DNA of 40,178 nucleotides from Actinomycetes bacterium (lineage in GTDB: Bacteria > Actinomycetota > CADDZG01 > JAHWKV01), in NCBI GenBank assembly GCA_029263035.1, contig JAJCYF010000238.1, positions 1 to 40,178 on the forward strand, written 5' to 3'. The notes below the pieces were generated by a model. The model had not been told where the DNA came from. It saw only the letters and a program-made list of their open reading frames with translations, and did no database searches. Each line of letters starts with the position of its first letter. Within the stretch, counting starts at the first letter, position 1. Below, in pieces: positions 14,963-21,950 of the stretch. Made by a program: the position numbers and the translations under genes.

Positions 14963-15305
14963 CTGAACCTCCTGTGGCGTTGACCTAGTCGGGCCGGCCG
15001 GCTCCGGGAAACTTGGGGAGGGATCCTTCCAGGAGGATCCCTCCGGTGCTGCTATGTGAAGGCCTTTGATGTGCTTCTGGTACCTACAGTAGGGACGGGA
15101 GGTTTCGTCGCAGTAACCGGGAGGCTAATTGGAGGTAACCGGCGTGCTAGGGCCAGATTTCCTCAGGCTTGCGCCTGACACATCTAATTACGATTTCCTG
15201 GGGAGGGATTGGCGTCCTACGCCGGAGGGCCGACTGTAACCAACCGGCCCGAATCGGCTGCGCGCTATCAAGGAGTTGCTTCGGTAGGATGGTTTGTCAC
15301 GCATT
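14963..15305. other. 343-base intergenic region with hairpins and short direct repeats
   Basis: No coding frame is convincing. It contains a perfect 10-base inverted repeat (15017-15026 with 15035-15044), a six-base hairpin TCAGGC/GCCTGA (15163-15178) and a five-base hairpin GGCGT/ACGCC (15211-15223). There are two copies of GTAACCGG at 15113 and 15135, spaced 22 bases apart. A TAGGAT hexamer at 15285-15290 could serve the downstream tRNA. The region must hold the promoter of the 71-residue peptide gene, but I found no clear -35/-10 pair for it. Confidence 0.6.
15017..15044. repeat. Perfect 10-base inverted repeat upstream of the 71-residue peptide gene
   Basis: GGAGGGATCC and GGATCCCTCC flank an eight-base loop. 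It sits about 55 bases upstream of the peptide start codon, so it would be in the 5' untranslated RNA or act as an operator. There is no U tract, so it is not a standard terminator. Confidence 0.6.
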
Positions 15306-15378
15306 GCCCTCGTAGCTCAGTGGATAGAGCACAGGTTTCCTAAACCTGGTGTCGGACGTTCGATTCGTCTCGGGGGCG
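15306..15378 (+). tRNA. tRNA-Arg (anticodon CCU)
   Basis: A 73-base cloverleaf decoding AGG. The acceptor stem is GCCCTCG with CGGGGGC, with discriminator G. The D arm is TAGCTCAGTGGATAGAGCA. The anticodon stem CAGGT/ACCTG encloses TTCCTAA, giving anticodon CCT. The T arm contains TTCGATT. The CCA end is not encoded. A TAGGAT hexamer lies 15 bases upstream. Confidence 0.95.
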
Positions 15379-15494
15379 CTGTTCGGTCTTGATTTTCAAA
15401 GTTGCGGCCCTTCCGAATCCCGTCACCCCGGCGGCGACGGGATCGTTCAAGACCGCCTCATCGGCATCAGCAGTGGTCGGGGGCTTGCTTCGTT

Positions 15495-15500
15495 TAGGCT
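15495..15500 (+). promoter_or_regulatory. Candidate -10 hexamer of the lipoprotein at 15508 (leaderless)
   Basis: TAGGCT, seven bases before the ATG, with no ribosome site between. No -35 consensus is visible. Confidence 0.35.
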
Positions 15501-15507
15501 TTGGGCT

Positions 15508-16074
15508 ATGGAGCGATCCCGGTTCTTGAAAACCCTTGTTGTGGCGCTCCTCCTGCTGGTGCCCTCGGCATGCACAAGCGAGGAACCCGTGGTCCTTCAG
15601 TCGCCGACCCCCACCGGTACAACCGGCCCGGCCACCCCCACGCCGGACGCCTCCACCACCCCGCTGCCCGCCGGCTCCATCGCCGCCGGAGTTCTTGATC
15701 TGGCCGACGGCCGCCACGCGGCGTACGTGACCGAGCTGAACCTCGCCGAGCGGAGAGGAACCATCGATGTGGTCCAGATCCTCTCCGGGCAGGAGGCGAT
15801 CGACGCCTTCAAGCGGGACAACCCCGGCGTGACCGCCCTTCCGACCGACTACTACATCGTCAACGCCAACAAGATGCTGCGGACCGGGACAATCTCGCCG
15901 GAGGTAACGGTGCGGCTGGTGAAGCTGGCCCAGGACTCCAACGCCGACCTGAACGATTCAACGCTGGACGAGATGGACGCCTACCTGAAAACTGTCGACC
16001 GGCTGGCGGTGCCCTTCTGGTTCACCGTGGCCGGCGGGCGCATCACCGCGATCGAGGAGCAGTACCTGCCCTAA
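15508..16074 (+). CDS. Predicted lipoprotein, unknown function
   Basis: A 188-residue predicted lipoprotein. The signal is MERSRFLKTLVVALLLLVPSAC, with the lipobox Cys at residue 22. A Thr/Pro-rich linker leads to a domain starting at PAGSIAAGVLDLADGRHAAYV. The domain has VDVVQILSGQEAIDAFKRDN-like and TDYYIVNANKMLRTG-like segments and ends in FWFTVAGGRITAIEEQYLP. This pattern (catalogue of interactions, then a YYIxN segment, then a beta strand with GRITxIEEQY) recurs, as far as I recall, in exported actinobacterial proteins with no assigned function. The frame is open upstream into the tRNA, but the signal peptide fixes the start at 15508. Its stop overlaps that of tspO by four bases. Confidence 0.78.
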   Translation: MERSRFLKTLVVALLLLVPSACTSEEPVVLQSPTPTGTTGPATPTPDASTTPLPAGSIAAGVLDLADGRHAAYVTELNLAERRGTIDVVQILSGQEAIDAFKRDNPGVTALPTDYYIVNANKMLRTGTISPEVTVRLVKLAQDSNADLNDSTLDEMDAYLKTVDRLAVPFWFTVAGGRITAIEEQYLP

Positions 16075-16544
16075 TTGGCGAAAACGATCCAGGCGTTGAG
16101 GGCCGTAGCGAACAGGACCCACCCAAAGTAGGGCACGAACAGCATGCCTGCGATCGAGTCGGTCTTCCGCAGCTGCCACCAGGTTACGGCGACCGCCGCT
16201 ACCACCAGCAGCAGCACCACCAGGCCGGCCTCCGGCTGCTGGAGGCCGAAGAAGACCGGGGTCCAGGAGGCGTTCAGGGCGAGCTGCCCCCACCAACATC
16301 GAAGGGCAAGCGTGCGGCTTCGGGAAGGCTCCGCCAGCCAGGCCCGCCACCCGGCGTACCCGATCATCACGTAGAGAAAGGTCCAGACGGGGCCGAACAC
16401 CCAGGAAGGCGGGTTGAACGGCGCCTTCTCGAGGCTGTCGTACCAGGGGCCGGTCGTCGTGAACGGGATGCCGATCAGGCCGGCCGTCTGTGCGGCTCCG
16501 ATGAACAGAGCCGCCATGAGCCCGCTCCTGGTTCGATGTCCCAT
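16071..16544 (-). CDS. tspO: TspO/MBR family membrane protein
   Basis: A 157-residue integral membrane protein of the TspO (peripheral benzodiazepine receptor-like) family. In bacteria these bind porphyrins and other hydrophobic ligands and modulate tetrapyrrole and stress responses. It shows the family core: GPWYDSLEKAPFNPPSWVFGPV (given here in parts: WYDSLEKAPF and NPPSWVFGPVW), TFLYVMIGYAGWRAW, a LALNASWTPVFFGL segment and LFVPYFGWVLFATALNAWI. Five hydrophobic helices can be drawn. The start at 16544 comes two bases after the stop of the preceding minus-strand gene, so translation is probably coupled. Family assignment is secure; the ligand is not known. Confidence 0.92.
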   Translation of the reverse strand: MGHRTRSGLMAALFIGAAQTAGLIGIPFTTTGPWYDSLEKAPFNPPSWVFGPVWTFLYVMIGYAGWRAWLAEPSRSRTLALRCWWGQLALNASWTPVFFGLQQPEAGLVVLLLVVAAVAVTWWQLRKTDSIAGMLFVPYFGWVLFATALNAWIVFAN

Positions 16545-16546
16545 CG

Positions 16547-17122
16547 CTAGAAGTCCCAGGCGGTGGGGGAGCCGGTGAAGTTCTCCTGCTCCAGGCCGAA
16601 GACCCGGGTCGGTTTCACCTTCACGCAGGCGTTCACCGCGGGATCGAGGAAGTCCAGGGTGTAGTTGGTCTGGTACTTCATGTTGATCCGGTTGAGGAAG
16701 ATGGCCAGCAGTGCCCGGTTGTCGACGATCTCGGCGGTCCCCTCGACGATCACCGGTTCCTGGGCGTTGTCCGTGGAGACGGTGCACGCCGGGTTCTGTT
16801 TCAGGTTACGAACCTTGCGGGACTTGCTGCTTCCGCTGAACCAGAAGGCGCCCTGGTTCCAGGCGCCCCACACGGGCATCACGTGGGGCCGGCCGTCCGA
16901 TCTGACCGAGGCCACCCAGTAGTCATGGCTGCGGGTCAGCCGGCCCTCGGCCCATGCCCAGGGCAAAAGGCCGCCGCCCTCATCGGGGCCCTTGATGCCG
17001 TACCCGGGCATATAGGGACGTTCGCTGGAGTTCGGTTTGTCCGGTCGGGGGGCGGCAACCCCAGCCGGTCCCCAGCCGCTCCCGGCCCCCGGTGGTTCCC
17101 AGCCGCCTCCCTGACTTACCAT
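16547..17122 (-). CDS. Pyridoxamine-phosphate-oxidase-fold protein (flavin/F420-type oxidoreductase family)
   Basis: A 191-residue protein of the split beta-barrel (PPOX/FDOR) superfamily. The N-terminal ~50 residues are Gly/Pro-rich and probably disordered. The fold starts at WAEGRLTRSHDYWVASVRSDGRPHVMPVWG (seen as SHDYWVASVRSDGRPHVMPV). It continues with FWFSGSSKSRKVRNLKQNP, which includes the phosphate-binding S-x-K-x-R-N-L segment, and VIVEGTAEIVDN. It binds FMN, F420 or heme in relatives; actinobacterial context favours F420. The start at 17122 follows a TAGGCT hexamer by six bases, fitting a leaderless message; an internal ATG at 17011 is an alternative. It is the first gene of a pair with tspO. 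Confidence 0.82.
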   Translation of the reverse strand: MVSQGGGWEPPGAGSGWGPAGVAAPRPDKPNSSERPYMPGYGIKGPDEGGGLLPWAWAEGRLTRSHDYWVASVRSDGRPHVMPVWGAWNQGAFWFSGSSKSRKVRNLKQNPACTVSTDNAQEPVIVEGTAEIVDNRALLAIFLNRINMKYQTNYTLDFLDPAVNACVKVKPTRVFGLEQENFTGSPTAWDF

Positions 17123-17128
17123 GTGTTC

Positions 17129-17134
17129 AGCCTA
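17129..17134 (-). promoter_or_regulatory. Candidate -10 hexamer of the 16547-17122 gene (leaderless)
   Basis: TAGGCT on the minus strand, six bases before the ATG at 17122. No ribosome site or -35 consensus is seen. Confidence 0.38.
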
Positions 17135-17190
17135 GCTTTGTCGGGGCCAACCTGTGGCCCAACGGCCCGATGATTTTGGAGGTCGCTCAA

Positions 17191-17547
17191 ATGTTTCAGG
17201 GGCTTAGAACCGTCATTTACCCTGCTCCGGACCTGGAGGCAGCCAAGGAGTGGTGGGCCAGTGTGCTCGGCATTCAGCCCTACTTCGACGAGCCGTTCTA
17301 CGTCGGCTTCAACGTCGGCGGGTTCGAGCTGGGCCTGGACCCGAACGCCGACGTTGAAGCCGGTTCCGTCACCTACTGGGGTGTGCCCAACATCGAGCAG
17401 GCTCTGGGGGTGCTCATGGGCGGCGGAGCCCAGCCCCGCACCGACATCTCGGAGGTAGGGGAAGGGATCAAAGTCGCCACGGTGCTCAGTCCCAACGAGG
17501 ACGTGGTGGGGGTGATCCAGAACCCCCACTTCAAGCTGCCCGGCTAA
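17191..17547 (+). CDS. Glyoxalase/VOC-superfamily protein
   Basis: A 118-residue single-domain protein of the vicinal-oxygen-chelate superfamily. The first beta-alpha-beta unit is FQGLRTVIYPAPDLEAAKEWWASVLG, shown by TVIYPAPDLEAAKEWW and the following VLGIQPYFDEPFYVGFNVGG. The second unit is TYWGVPNIEQALGVLMGGG, ending in the strand DVVGVIQNPHF. The usual metal-ligand positions are only partly filled by His or Glu, so it may be a binding protein rather than an enzyme. GGAGG eight bases before the ATG at 17191 decides the start; an earlier ATG at 17170 overlaps that site. The stop overlaps the convergent cupredoxin gene by four bases (CTAA). Confidence 0.82.
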   Translation: MFQGLRTVIYPAPDLEAAKEWWASVLGIQPYFDEPFYVGFNVGGFELGLDPNADVEAGSVTYWGVPNIEQALGVLMGGGAQPRTDISEVGEGIKVATVLSPNEDVVGVIQNPHFKLPG

Positions 17548-18038
17548 GCGACCTTCAGCTCGCCCCGCATGCCCAGCTCCTGGTGGTACTTGCAGAAGAA
17601 GGTGACCGCACCGGACTCGGGGAACTGGACCTCCACCTCCTCGTTGCCGCCCTCCTCGAGGTCCTGGTCGATGTTCTGGTCGGCGATGGAGAAATTGTGG
17701 ATGTTGCCCCCCTCGTTGAACAGCTCCAGAGTGATTTCCTGGCCCGCCTGACCGGTGAGGATGGTCGGCTCGAAGTAGTTGTCGTCCAGCTCCACCTCCA
17801 CGCTGTCCTCAGCCGCCACGTTTTCCTCCTCGTGGAAGTTGGCGTTCTCGCCGCTGGTGAGGGCCATGGTCTCCTCGACCACGGGGGTCGGCGTGGTGTC
17901 GGCCGGTTCGGTGTTGGTGGCCGAGCCGGTAGTCTCCTCGGTTTCTTCGGCGGTATCTCCGTTGTCGTCACCTCCACAGGCGGCGGTGAGCAGAACGAGA
18001 ACTGCAAAGATACAAAGCAGACGTGTGTAGCGAGCCAT
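17544..18038 (-). CDS. Cupredoxin-domain lipoprotein (plastocyanin-like)
   Basis: A 164-residue predicted lipoprotein. The signal is MARYTRLLCIFAVLVLLTAAC, with the lipobox Cys at residue 21. An acidic Thr/Glu-rich linker follows, then a blue-copper-type domain of about 90 residues. The copper ligands fit type 1: His114 in GNIHNFS, then Cys149, His152 and Met157 in FFCKYHQELGMRG (C-x2-H-x4-M). The domain contains AGQEITLELFN and ends GELKVA. It may carry electrons or store copper on the outer face of the membrane. GGGAGGG precedes the ATG. Domain assignment is strong; the redox partner is unknown, and no oxidase gene is nearby. Confidence 0.88.
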   Translation of the reverse strand: MARYTRLLCIFAVLVLLTAACGGDDNGDTAEETEETTGSATNTEPADTTPTPVVEETMALTSGENANFHEEENVAAEDSVEVELDDNYFEPTILTGQAGQEITLELFNEGGNIHNFSIADQNIDQDLEEGGNEEVEVQFPESGAVTFFCKYHQELGMRGELKVA

Positions 18039-18114
18039 GTGGACCCTCCCCTGGTGACCGGCAAGTGCTTCGTGCCCTTATTGTAGAGGTTGACCTCCTA
18101 GCTGCGGAAAGCCC

Positions 18115-18849
18115 TTGAGAAGACAGATCTCCTTCAGAAAATCCGTTCCACTCGCCGGCCTGGGCGCAGTCCTGTTTGCCTATTCCGCGGCCCGCTTCGG
18201 CAACGCCGGGGGCGGCGTCGAGTCGCCGTTTGAGGCACCGGCCGGCGACATCGCCGAGTACTACCTCGATAACAGCACTTTCACCGCGGTATCGGCCTAC
18301 CTTTACGGGCTGGCGGCTATCTGCCTGGTGGTTTTCGCCGCCGGGATGTGGAGGCGCCTGACAGAGGCGGGAGAGGAGGCCGGCGGCTGGGCGGTTGTGG
18401 GCCTGGCGGGCAGCGCGGTGTACGCGGTCGTGCTTTTGCTGGTGAGTTTCCTGCAGCTTGCGATGGTGGGCCTGGTCCACCGGGACGGGTTTTCGTCCGA
18501 GATGGTGGCCGGCCTGGCGATCCTGTGGGCGGTTGCGGTGACCCTGCTCGTCCCCGGTTCCGTGCCGCTGCTGCTGGGATTCGGTATGGCGGTTCGACGG
18601 AGCGGCGCATTCTCCGGGCTTCTGGCCAACTTCGCATTGGGGGGCGCCCTTCTGGGTCTATTGCCCCCGCCGGAGGTGATCGGACCACTCTCGCCGGCGG
18701 TTGCCAGCCTCTTCTTTGTCCTGAGCGAGCTTCAACCCTGGCTTCTGGTGTTCTGGGTGCTCGGCACCGCCTTCGTCATCCGGCGGTCGGAAAACGCCGG
18801 CGAGGCAGATCCCTCAGCCGATAGGTCAGAGCCCTCAGCCGCCGAATAG
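18115..18849 (+). CDS. Polytopic membrane protein, unknown function
   Basis: A 244-residue membrane protein. About six or seven hydrophobic helices can be drawn, beginning with SVPLAGLGAVLFAYSAARFG and including YLYGLAAICLVVFAAGMW, AVYAVVLLLVSFLQLAMVGL and ILWAVAVTLLVPGSVPLLLG. The first loop contains ESPFEAPAGDIAEYYLDN, and the C-terminal 25 residues are polar and acidic. I recall similar hypothetical proteins in Actinomycetota (DUF4386-like in hydropathy) but cannot assign a role. The TTG at 18115 is chosen from its position just before a basic stretch, with GGAAAG upstream; another start is possible. It diverges from the cupredoxin gene. Confidence 0.72.
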   Translation: MRRQISFRKSVPLAGLGAVLFAYSAARFGNAGGGVESPFEAPAGDIAEYYLDNSTFTAVSAYLYGLAAICLVVFAAGMWRRLTEAGEEAGGWAVVGLAGSAVYAVVLLLVSFLQLAMVGLVHRDGFSSEMVAGLAILWAVAVTLLVPGSVPLLLGFGMAVRRSGAFSGLLANFALGGALLGLLPPPEVIGPLSPAVASLFFVLSELQPWLLVFWVLGTAFVIRRSENAGEADPSADRSEPSAAE

Positions 18850-18854
18850 ATCTC

Positions 18855-18898
18855 CCCTGAAGGCTCGTTAAAGGGGGGGAGATAACGAGCCTTCAGGG
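18855..18898. terminator. 16-base perfect inverted repeat between convergent genes, probable bidirectional terminator
   Basis: CCCTGAAGGCTCGTTA (18855-18870) is exactly complementary to 18883-18898, with a 12-base G-rich loop. It lies between the convergent stops at 18849 and 18916. There is no U tract on either strand. A competing small helix (TCTCCCC at 18851-18857 with GGGGAGA at 18876-18882) is possible. Confidence 0.6.
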
Positions 18899-18915
18899 AC
18901 ATCTGGACCGGGCGG

Positions 18916-19626
18916 TCAGTCCGCCCTCTCGAGCAGCAGGCGGAACTCCATGGTGCCTGTCGGCTCGACTGAAACTATGTTGGCCACACTGGGGGGCTGG
19001 ATGCCGAAGTCGGCCATATGCATGATCAACGAACCGACTACCTCCAGGGTCTCCGAGCGGAGCTGGGCTCGAACCGGGATCGTTACCTGCCGGGTTACCC
19101 CGTGGATTGTGAGTGCGCCGTCGAGGAGGAACTCAACCGCCCCCCCGGCCCGCAGCCCGTTCGGCAGCTCCATGGGGCCCGGGCTGAGGAAGTTTGCGGT
19201 CGGGAACAGGTTCGTCTCCAGCCCCCTCTCCCGCAGTGCCTCGTCCCGCCGCTCGCTGTCGCTCGACAGAGCCGTCAGGTCCACCTCCACGTTGATGGCG
19301 GATATGGTGTAGCGGCTGTCCTCACCGGCGACCGTGAAACCTCCATCCAACCTGGTGGTACGGCCTACGGCCTCGCTGGTGGCGGGAAGGCGAGCCAGCT
19401 TTTCCCGTACCCGGTATCCGGCCTCAGAACCTTCCCGGATCACCCAACGTCCGGCCGGATCGGATTCGGGGAAGCGGGCCGCCGCGTGGGCCTGGTCCTC
19501 GGGGGTGTTGAGGGCGATGGGGGCCGGAGTCTCGGGGGTGAAAAAAACCAGGTAGGTGGCGCCGATTCCCGCCATGGACACAAGTAGCAGGGTGCCCGCC
19601 AGGGCTTTGCCTCTGGGAACCTTCAC
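18916..19626 (-). CDS. YceI-like domain protein, membrane anchored
   Basis: A 236-residue exported protein with one N-terminal hydrophobic segment (GTLLLVSMAGIGATYLVFF) that is a signal or anchor. From GRWVIREGSEAGYRVREKL the protein matches the YceI family, a lipocalin-like barrel that binds isoprenoid-type lipids. Supporting segments are SAINVEVDLTALSSDSERRDE, NLFPTANFLS, FLLDGALTIHGVTRQVTIPV and ADFGIQPPSVANIVSVEPT, all typical. The start is the GTG at 19626, which overlaps the stop of a 20-codon frame (GTGA); it has only a weak ribosome site, so coupling to that frame is likely. It lies downstream of the MprAB-like kinase gene on the same strand and may be in its regulon. Confidence 0.86.
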   Translation of the reverse strand: MKVPRGKALAGTLLLVSMAGIGATYLVFFTPETPAPIALNTPEDQAHAAARFPESDPAGRWVIREGSEAGYRVREKLARLPATSEAVGRTTRLDGGFTVAGEDSRYTISAINVEVDLTALSSDSERRDEALRERGLETNLFPTANFLSPGPMELPNGLRAGGAVEFLLDGALTIHGVTRQVTIPVRAQLRSETLEVVGSLIMHMADFGIQPPSVANIVSVEPTGTMEFRLLLERAD

Positions 19627-19685
19627 TCCAGATCCCTGCGCATTGCCTCGAACCGTTCATTGGTGATATTCAGCGCCCGGCGCAT
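19623..19685 (-). CDS. 20-codon leader ORF coupled to the YceI gene
   Basis: A short frame encoding MRRALNITNERFEAMRRDLE. AGGAGG lies just upstream of its ATG, far better than the ribosome site of the YceI gene itself. Its TGA overlaps the YceI GTG as GTGA, the standard arrangement for translational coupling. The peptide could be a leader with no function of its own, or a small amphipathic helix. I regard translation as likely and peptide function as unknown. Confidence 0.55.
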   Translation of the reverse strand: MRRALNITNERFEAMRRDLE

Positions 19686-19797
19686 TTGTTTCCTCCTGAA
19701 AGACGGCCGGCGAACGCGGCGCTTCTCCAGGTAAACCATCCAGTGTGAAAGCTCTCTGAGGTCCGGTTAAGAACCAAGTGAGAAAGGCTGCGGGACC

Positions 19798-21153
19798 TTA
19801 ATTGGCAGGCTCGACGGGGCCGGTCTCCTCCGGCGGCGGAGAGAAAGGCAGCGCCGGAAGCCTGAGCCTGAACTCCGCACCTCCGCTTTCGGCATTGGTC
19901 GCGCTGACCGTCCCCCCGTGGGCCTGAACCACCCGGTTGACTATCGACAACCCGAGACCGGAGCCCGGCATGGCCCGTGCCTCCGAGGCCCGGTAGAACC
20001 GGTCGAAGATGTGGGGCAGGTCCGCCTCGTCAATGCCGGGGCCGTGGTCTCGCACGGCGACCTCGCCGCCCTGGACCCTTACCTCGACGACGCTGCCGGG
20101 AGGGCTCCACTTGCCCGCGTTGTCCAGGAGGTTGGCCACCGCCCGGTCCAGCCGGGAGGATGCCCCGCGAATTAGCCCCGGCTTGAGGTCGACCGTGAAC
20201 TGCACCTGGGTCCAGTGGGTTCGAATTCGCTGCACCGCCCGCTCTACCAGGTGGTCCAGCCTGATCTCCTCCTCGCCCACCTCAGGTTCATCGCCGCGGG
20301 CCAAATCCACCAGGTCGCCCACCAGGACGGTGAACTCCTGGATCTGCACCTTGAGGTCGCTGAGAAGCTCCTGGTGCTCCTGCTCGGGCAGCTCATCCGC
20401 CCGGGCGAGGACCTCGATGTTGGTTCTCAGGCTGGTCAGCGGAGTCCGAAGCTCATGCGATGCATCCGCCACCAGCTGGCGCTGCGACTTCTGGGAGTCG
20501 TCGAGCGCTTCCAGCATGGAGTTGAAGCTGGTGGCCAGCCGGCCGATCTCGTCGTTGCCCCCCACGTCGATGCGGTGTGACGGGCTTCCGGCGGCTGCCA
20601 CCCGCTCCGCCCCCTCGGTCAGGCGATGTACCGGCACCAGAGCCGCCTGCGCCACCATCCGGCCCAGGCCGGCAGCCAGAGCGATGCCGCTGGCGGCGAT
20701 CAGGCTCAGGAGCAGGCTCAGTCGGTTGAGTATCAGGTCCACCTCGTCCAGGGGCCGTACGACCATCACCGCCAGGCCCTCGGTCAGGGGGGCGGTGATC
20801 ACCCGGACCCGGGTGTCGCCCACCCGCATATCGCTAAAAAAGGTTTCCCGCTGGCCCGAGGCCACCTGCCGTGCCTCCAGTGTGGCGGGGATGGTGATCG
20901 ACTCGCCGGTGTCCCTCATTACTCCGCCTCGGGCGGTGACGACCTGTGCATAACCGCCGGCCGCGCCGAGAGGGGGCCGGACGTAGTGGGAACCCTGGAT
21001 GCTCTGCAGGTACTCGGCCCGCTGGAAAAGGGCGGTGTCCACCTGGTCCAGAAGCTGGCGGCGCACCGCAAAGTAGACGATCACCGACGAGAGAGCGACT
21101 GCGATTGCCACCGCAAGGGCGGCGGAAAGGATCAGGCGGTTGCGAAAGCTCAT
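19798..21153 (-). CDS. Sensor histidine kinase, MprB-like
   Basis: A 451-residue membrane histidine kinase. It has an N-terminal helix (LILSAALAVAIAVALSSVIV), an extracytoplasmic sensor segment of about 120 residues, a second helix (LSLLLSLIAASGIALAAGLG) and a HAMP region. The dimerisation and phosphoacceptor domain has DASHELRTPLTSLRTN with His233. The ATP-binding domain has the N box (VANLLDNAGKWSPPG), the G1 box (VRDHGPGID), the F box (FDRFYRA) and the G2 box (GSGLGLSIV). The order and lengths match MprB-type kinases that report envelope stress. Its ATG overlaps the stop of the regulator gene (ATGA), so the two are co-translated. The regulon is not shown by the sequence. Confidence 0.93.
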   Translation of the reverse strand: MSFRNRLILSAALAVAIAVALSSVIVYFAVRRQLLDQVDTALFQRAEYLQSIQGSHYVRPPLGAAGGYAQVVTARGGVMRDTGESITIPATLEARQVASGQRETFFSDMRVGDTRVRVITAPLTEGLAVMVVRPLDEVDLILNRLSLLLSLIAASGIALAAGLGRMVAQAALVPVHRLTEGAERVAAAGSPSHRIDVGGNDEIGRLATSFNSMLEALDDSQKSQRQLVADASHELRTPLTSLRTNIEVLARADELPEQEHQELLSDLKVQIQEFTVLVGDLVDLARGDEPEVGEEEIRLDHLVERAVQRIRTHWTQVQFTVDLKPGLIRGASSRLDRAVANLLDNAGKWSPPGSVVEVRVQGGEVAVRDHGPGIDEADLPHIFDRFYRASEARAMPGSGLGLSIVNRVVQAHGGTVSATNAESGGAEFRLRLPALPFSPPPEETGPVEPAN

Positions 21154-21821
21154 TGTTCTCTTAGTACGTAGCCCACCCCGCGGATAGTGTGGATCAGGCG
21201 GGCCTCACCCTCGGCCTCCATCTTCTTTCGAAGGTAACCAATGTAGACCTCCAGGGAGTTCGACTCGGGACCGAAATCGAAGCCCCATACCCGGTCCAGG
21301 ATGATCTCGCGGGTCAGCACCCGGCGCGGGTTGTTCAAAAAGAGCTCCAGCAGAAGAAACTCGGTGCGCGTTAGCTCAATGGACCTGCTGCCTCGCTTCA
21401 CCTCCCGGGAGACCGTGTCCATCGACAGGTCGGAGAATCGCAGCATCTCCTGGCCCTCCGGGGAGCTTCGCCGCAGCAGCGCGCGCACCCGGGCCAGCAA
21501 TTCGTCGAGCGCGAACGGCTTGACCAGGTAGTCGTCGGCGCCGGCGTCCAGTCCCTCCACCCGGTTGGCCACCGAGTCCCGGGCGGTGAGCATCAGCACC
21601 GGGGTCGAATCCCCGGCGGCCCTGAGGCGGCGGCAGACCTCCAGCCCGTCCACCCGCGGCATCAGCAGGTCCAGGATCATCAGATCGGGCGAGGAGACGG
21701 CCAGGGACTTCAGGGCCTCGGCCCCATCGGCGGCGGTTTCGACCTGGTAGCTCTCCAGCTTGAGGGCGCGCTGAACCGCATCACGCACCGCAGGTTCGTC
21801 GTCGACAACCAGTATTCGCAT
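21150..21821 (-). CDS. OmpR-family response regulator, MprA-like
   Basis: A 223-residue response regulator. The receiver domain starts at MRILVVDDEPAVRDAVQRAL with the acidic pair Asp7/Asp8. The phosphoacceptor is Asp51 in LMILDLLMPRVDG, followed by the conserved Thr in MLTARDS and Lys in DYLVKPFALDEL. The C-terminal winged-helix DNA-binding domain has LTRTEFLLLELFLNNPRRVL and SNSLEVYIGYLRKKME. The ATG at 21821 is preferred over a TTG at 21848 because the former gives the canonical N-terminus and has AGAGGG close upstream. Similarity in pattern to MprA of mycobacteria is strong. It is the first gene of the regulator-kinase pair and diverges in function, not direction, from the upstream hydrolase gene. 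Confidence 0.93.
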   Translation of the reverse strand: MRILVVDDEPAVRDAVQRALKLESYQVETAADGAEALKSLAVSSPDLMILDLLMPRVDGLEVCRRLRAAGDSTPVLMLTARDSVANRVEGLDAGADDYLVKPFALDELLARVRALLRRSSPEGQEMLRFSDLSMDTVSREVKRGSRSIELTRTEFLLLELFLNNPRRVLTREIILDRVWGFDFGPESNSLEVYIGYLRKKMEAEGEARLIHTIRGVGYVLREQ

Positions 21822-21863
21822 TGCCCTCTTAGCTTGGCATCCCGCCAAGATCGCTGCACTTAA

Positions 21864-21950
21864 GGGCCCGGGCCCCCGATCTATTAAGCGCGGGCACCCT
21901 GAGAAAAGGGTGAGCCCGGCGTGAGAGGTGGGTTAAGAGGCGTTAACCCA
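21864..21950 (-). terminator. Hairpin cluster after the dienelactone hydrolase gene
   Basis: Three structures follow one another on the minus strand. TGGGTTAA/TTAACCCA (21929-21936 with 21943-21950) includes the hydrolase stop codon. A ten-base stem with a two-base bulge follows (21891-21900 with 21907-21918), and then the palindrome GGGCCCGGGCCC (21864-21875). None has a full U tract. Transcription termination or attenuation before the regulator gene is likely. Confidence 0.5.

Noticed and set aside
15349..15507. A longer N-terminus for the lipoprotein at 15508.
   Set aside because: It would start inside the tRNA-Arg gene and would bury the lipoprotein signal.
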